Source: Smittium mucronatum (Eukaryota > Kickxellomycota > Harpellomycetes > Harpellales > Legeriomycetaceae). From it: a DNA stretch of 13,344 bases. Below, piece by piece: positions 10,690 through 13,344 of this stretch (the stretch's first letter is position 1; every line of letters starts with the position of its first letter). The notes beneath the pieces were generated by a model that was not told the DNA's origin, did no database searches, and saw only the letters and a list, made by a program, of their open reading frames with translations. Position numbers and translations under genes: made by a program. The stretch covers positions 8,775-22,118 of the forward strand of contig LSSL01001428.1 in NCBI GenBank assembly GCA_001953115.1. Direction: 5' to 3'.

Positions 10690-10695
10690 TTTATT
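10690..10695 (-). promoter_or_regulatory. Poly(A) signal overlapping the TMEM234 stop codon
   Basis: On the minus strand the last codons read CAA TAA followed by A, so AATAAA contains the stop codon itself. No other minus-strand AATAAA was seen in the gap to the YIPF gene. The 3' untranslated region would then be only a few tens of bases. Confidence 0.5.
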
Positions 10696-11271
10696 GAATA
10701 CATAAAGAAGCACCTAAAATAATGAAAGATATTCCAAACATTTCGTTTCTTGTGATTGGTCTTTGGGAAAGCATGTACTCGGTTAGTTGGGAGAATACAA
10801 GGGCAAGAGAATTGACTATCGGTACAGCAAGAGTTATGTCAGCATCGCTGAGGGTGTAATAGTACACGGCTGAGCCGCTTAGATTTATGAGTAGGGGAAG
10901 AACGTACTATGAATTGAGGGTATGAGACATTTAAAGAAAATTTATAATGAAGGATATGGACAATTAGGACGCTTGAGAAGGCGGACATACCTTCCATCTT
11001 TTTGCTAGAAACAGAGTTTCGGAGAATATTTGGCTAAGCCAATTTGATTTTTTGATAGATTCGATACCCTCAGCTCCTAGCTTGATGAAGGGGTTAGTGC
11101 AACCCCAACAAATGGCAGTCAGTATAAAGCCTAGACTGTTTCCTAAGAGTACATGATGTCCAAAATATAAAAAGAATAATAAGTTATACGCCTTGGATAT
11201 ATATCTACTAAGCCAAGAGAGCTGGGTGAATCGAAATAAGGATATTTACCAAGAAGATCGAAAATAAGCAT
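10691..11271 (-). CDS. TMEM234-like small multi-pass membrane protein
   Basis: A three-exon gene of 129 codons is proposed: exon 1 at 11271-11250, exon 2 at 11142-10991 and exon 3 at 10906-10691. Introns are 107 and 84 bases (GTAAAT...CTTAG, GTATGT...CATAG), in phases 1 and 0. TMEM234 belongs to the drug/metabolite transporter-like (EamA-related) membrane proteins; its biochemical role is unknown, though vertebrate work links it to the kidney filtration barrier. The family signature is clear. CWGCTNPFIKLGAEG (residues 19-33) matches the LWGxTxPxxK N-terminal motif. YVLPLLINLSGSAVYYYTL (59-77), ADITLAVPIVNSLALVF (80-96) and GISFIILGASLCI (116-128) match the rest. Hydrophobic segments fall near 11-29, 60-77, 82-99 and 114-128. 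Exons 2 and 3 are firm. Exon 1 (22 bases, MLIFDLL) is inferred from phase and splice sites, because the frame upstream of exon 2 has no ATG before a stop. Length is close to the family's 130-165. Confidence 0.88.
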
Positions 11272-11277
11272 TTAAAC

Positions 11278-11418
11278 TTAAGGTGTTTTGTTCGTCGGTA
11301 TGTAAAAACCAAGCACAGTAAAGACAAAAAAAAAATAGAGAAGAAACCAAGTGATTTGATCGAGGCCGTTTACTGGTCGACGCTTATAGCAGCCAGAAAG
11401 TAGGAAAATAATCAGAGG
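11278..11418 (-). CDS. Unassigned hydrophobic frame, possible DHHC palmitoyltransferase N-terminal piece
   Basis: A minus-strand frame of 46 codons ends in TAA just seven bases before the proposed TMEM234 start. A pyrimidine-rich stretch ending in AAG lies before codon CGT (11382-11380) and could be an acceptor. From there it reads RRPVNGLDQITWFLLYFFF and continues with one membrane-spanning segment ending GFYIP. The NGxxxxxxW...LYxFF...GxxIP pattern recalls the start of ZDHHC1/11-type enzymes, where an NGW...HPLQ...WLLY block precedes the first membrane helix. There is no start codon in frame, and no DHHC Cys-rich domain exists anywhere to the left on this strand. If the resemblance is real, this is a fragment. 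The other two minus-strand frames here are also open for long stretches, so the reading frame itself is uncertain. Confidence 0.25.
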   Translation of the reverse strand, partial: PLIIFLLSGCYKRRPVNGLDQITWFLLYFFFVFTVLGFYIPTNKTP

Positions 11419-12667
11419 CTAACCACCAGAGATTTTATGAAGAAGTCATTGGGTGGAGGATAATGAGCTTTTTTTCGATGTTAGCAATCTTTTGATGTGC
11501 TATGTTTAGATGAGAAACTGAGTGAAGAAGCAGTTGTAGTTATGGTGGGTTGTTGCGGCTATGGTGGGATATTTTAGCTAGTTGTAACCCTTTCCATTAT
11601 CACCATGGTATATTTCAAATTTTTTGTTGCTTTTGAGATTTTGCGGTAATACTTTTATGAAATAAAATGAAAATCAAATAACAGGGAGTATTCTGTGTAA
11701 GTGAAATTTGCTAATTTCGTTAAAGTATATGAGGGGGTATTAACTGGTATATTTTGGATCTCAGGTTATATTTTGCTGAGACTTTTAGCAGAGATAATAT
11801 AATATATCAACATGAAATCCAAGCGTCAAGAAAATCATATATTCATGTTTTTCATATATAAGGGGTGGGGGGGGTGTTTGATAAAGTAATTATAACAAAA
11901 CCTTGTAGTTAAATAGGGGGCTGCCGTTATTTGATCAAAAAATTTCAAAATAAATAGGCTCTGCTTGTATGCTATTCCATAGATATATGAGAGATAATTG
12001 ATATTTTCCTACCCAAAAACAATTTTCAGATTTTTTTTTTTTGAACCGACTTTGCGGATATAGAAGCTATAAATTAGTTTATGTTATTTTGGGATTCCAT
12101 AATGTTATGTACTATCAGTCAAACTAATCAAATACAAAGGTAGTTTTAAGACGAGGATTACTTTCAGTAATGATAACACCCTTTTAACTCTAAAAAGCAA
12201 AACAATTTTCTGTTTAGAATAAACAAATTATGGTTTATAGTAATTTGATGCTAAATTTCACAAATATGAACCCCATTCCGCCGTAAAAACATTAGTTTGA
12301 TGTAGCATTCAAATATTAAATGGGGTTGGATGGGTTTATGAGTGGGTGAAATGATGACTATCGTTAACAGTGCAGTATCCACTCTTAATACATAAAAAGG
12401 TAATAGGGATGCTAAAAAAACCCCTGTTCTCCCATTTGGGCTTAAATAGATATTTAATTAGAATAATCTGTGTATTCCAATGCCAAAGTAATGATTTGAT
12501 ATTGTAGATTGATGACTAATTGCCAACGATCTTGTATAATTGAGAGAGGTTTAATTGAAAACTTCTTATCTTATTAACTGTACAAGAGTAGCTTTTAAAT
12601 CTAAACGTAGTTAGTATTGATAATGATAGCTAAAGTATAGCATTACACCGCGCGCTAAGAAATCATT
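11419..12667. other. Intergenic stretch without a supported gene
   Basis: The first 230 bases are less AT-rich and several frames stay open for 25-35 codons on the minus strand (for example a stretch reading HLNIAHQKIANIEKKL near 11500-11450). No start, splice pattern or family match makes a gene. Further right the sequence returns to AT-rich DNA with a G8 run at 11867-11874 next to G4. A plus-strand frame of 49 codons at 12358-12507 has no recognised similarity. Confidence 0.5.
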
Positions 12668-12719
12668 TCAATTAATATTTTTGGAAAAAATATATAAAGG
12701 AAAGTATTTTTTTAATGTT

Positions 12720-13188
12720 TTATCTGCATCCAAGATGTAAACGCAGTAGATATCCGATGGAGTTAGTGGAAGTAGGTCAAAATTCAGCTGGTACATAATC
12801 TCAATCTACATGCTGTATCATTCTCAATAATATCATAGAATAGGCCTAAAGAACTAAATTAGAATTTAAACTAATAATAAGTGTTGTGGTAATAAAAAAC
12901 TAAATCAATTGATGACAAAATTGTTTTTTGATCCAGAAAGTAGTAATTCTTAAAGATTATTAGTCATCATAGGGAAATAAGGGGTGGAGAGATAGTTTAT
13001 GGTTTAACATAGTCGAATATTTCAAATAGGATATTTGTTATAGCTGGAAATTATGGAGGTTTCCTAATATTTGAAAACCAAGTTCCATTATAGATCTCTA
13101 GATTGAATTTGCAAATATCTGCACTTCTGCAACTTATAAAGAAAGCGATACCCCACTCTACTTTCGTTGATATCCAACGGTTAGATGT
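12720..13188 (-). pseudogene. Possible decayed ISXO2/IS1595-like transposase
   Basis: Two minus-strand pieces are seen. The right one (13188-13051, 45 codons then TAA) contains FFISCRSADICK followed by NGTWFSNIRKP. This resembles the N-terminal Cys region of ISXO2-like transposases, where W.C....C is followed by SIRxGTFF..S. The left one (12815-12720) reads, across two stop codons (at 12801-12803 and 12777-12779), DYVPAEF then PTSTNSIG. It resembles the family's C-terminal NFV.P..G.HTN.IE block. About 235 bases separate them, much less than in an intact transposase, so a deletion is implied. The matches are short and made from memory of the family, and the left piece overlaps another open frame (12796-12668). 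Confidence is therefore low. Confidence 0.28.
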
Positions 13189-13261
13189 TTACTTTTTTTT
13201 TCTTTTTTTTAAAGGGAATTTATTTATAATATTCAAACACTAGAAAAGGTTAGATGTTTAC
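13179..13261. repeat. Direct repeat pair GGTTAGATGTTTAC
   Basis: The 14-base word occurs at 13179-13192 and again at 13248-13261, in the same orientation and 69 bases apart, with a T-rich stretch between. A 14-base exact direct repeat containing four G/C bases is not expected often at this distance. It could be a small tandem duplication, a target-site duplication around a short insertion, or the edge of a longer diverged repeat. Confidence 0.8.
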
Positions 13262-13344
13262 ACATCTTGTAATAAACTCGGTTGCATTAAATTCTAAAAT
13301 AGTGTTTATATATTTACATTAAAATTCCGTGATACAAAAAAAAA

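Noticed and set aside
11251..11330. A donor-like GTATGT on the plus strand at about 11298, with a short open stretch before it
   Set aside because: The upstream frame closes within a few codons and it lies antisense to the TMEM234 first exon. No plus-strand gene could be built.
12358..12507. A 49-codon plus-strand open frame reading ...VIGMLKKPLFSHLGL
   Set aside because: It begins after a stop with no ATG until codon 18, has no recognised family and no splice or poly(A) support. It is kept only as a note.
12668..12796. A 42-codon ATG-started minus-strand ORF beginning MYQLNFDLLPLTPSD
   Set aside because: It reads plausibly and follows a possible TAG acceptor, but it matches no family and overlaps the transposase-like piece in another frame. 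The evidence does not decide between them.
1..13344. CRISPR arrays, tRNA or rRNA genes, bacterial operons
   Set aside because: No regularly spaced repeats, tRNA box motifs or rRNA core sequence were recognised, and the spliced genes show this is eukaryotic nuclear DNA.

Overview
The window is eukaryotic nuclear DNA: very AT-rich (about four fifths A+T by eye), with genes split by short GT-AG introns (48-204 bases) and AATAAA-type poly(A) signals. The two recognisable host genes are homologs of the Golgi protein YIPF1/2 and the small membrane protein TMEM234. The decayed transposase on the left is of a MULE type common in invertebrates. Together these suggest an AT-rich invertebrate or a related opisthokont; the sequence alone does not fix the lineage.

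Layout, left to right. Positions 1-689 show no gene. Positions 690-2231 hold the minus-strand relic of a Mutator-like (MULE) transposase, broken by stops and frameshifts but still carrying a CKA-type Cys region, the WYEG/TNN block, a SWIM zinc finger and an AT-hook tail. From 2232 to about 9013 there is a 6.8-kb AT-rich stretch with palindromes, homopolymers, an (AT)n tract and one short doubtful ORF (3351-3509). A possible 3' end of an unidentified plus-strand gene lies at 9014-9205, followed by AATAAA.

The gene-rich core is 9470-11271. A complete four-exon YIPF1/2-like gene (269 codons, plus strand, including a 19-base microexon) faces a three-exon TMEM234-like gene (129 codons, minus strand). 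They are tail to tail, with 82 bases between their stop codons. Just upstream of TMEM234 is an unassigned hydrophobic reading frame (11278-11418, minus) that weakly resembles the start of a DHHC palmitoyltransferase.

From 11419 to the end no intact gene can be supported. Two minus-strand pieces at 12720-13188 may be a decayed ISXO2/IS1595-like transposase, and a 14-base direct repeat lies near the right edge.

Both host proteins are predicted multi-pass membrane proteins. YIPF1/2 family members act in Golgi membranes. Apart from being neighbours, nothing links the two genes functionally. I found no convincing new multi-gene system. The most useful results are the gene models, which simple ORF calling misses (microexon, short first exon), and the transposon relics.
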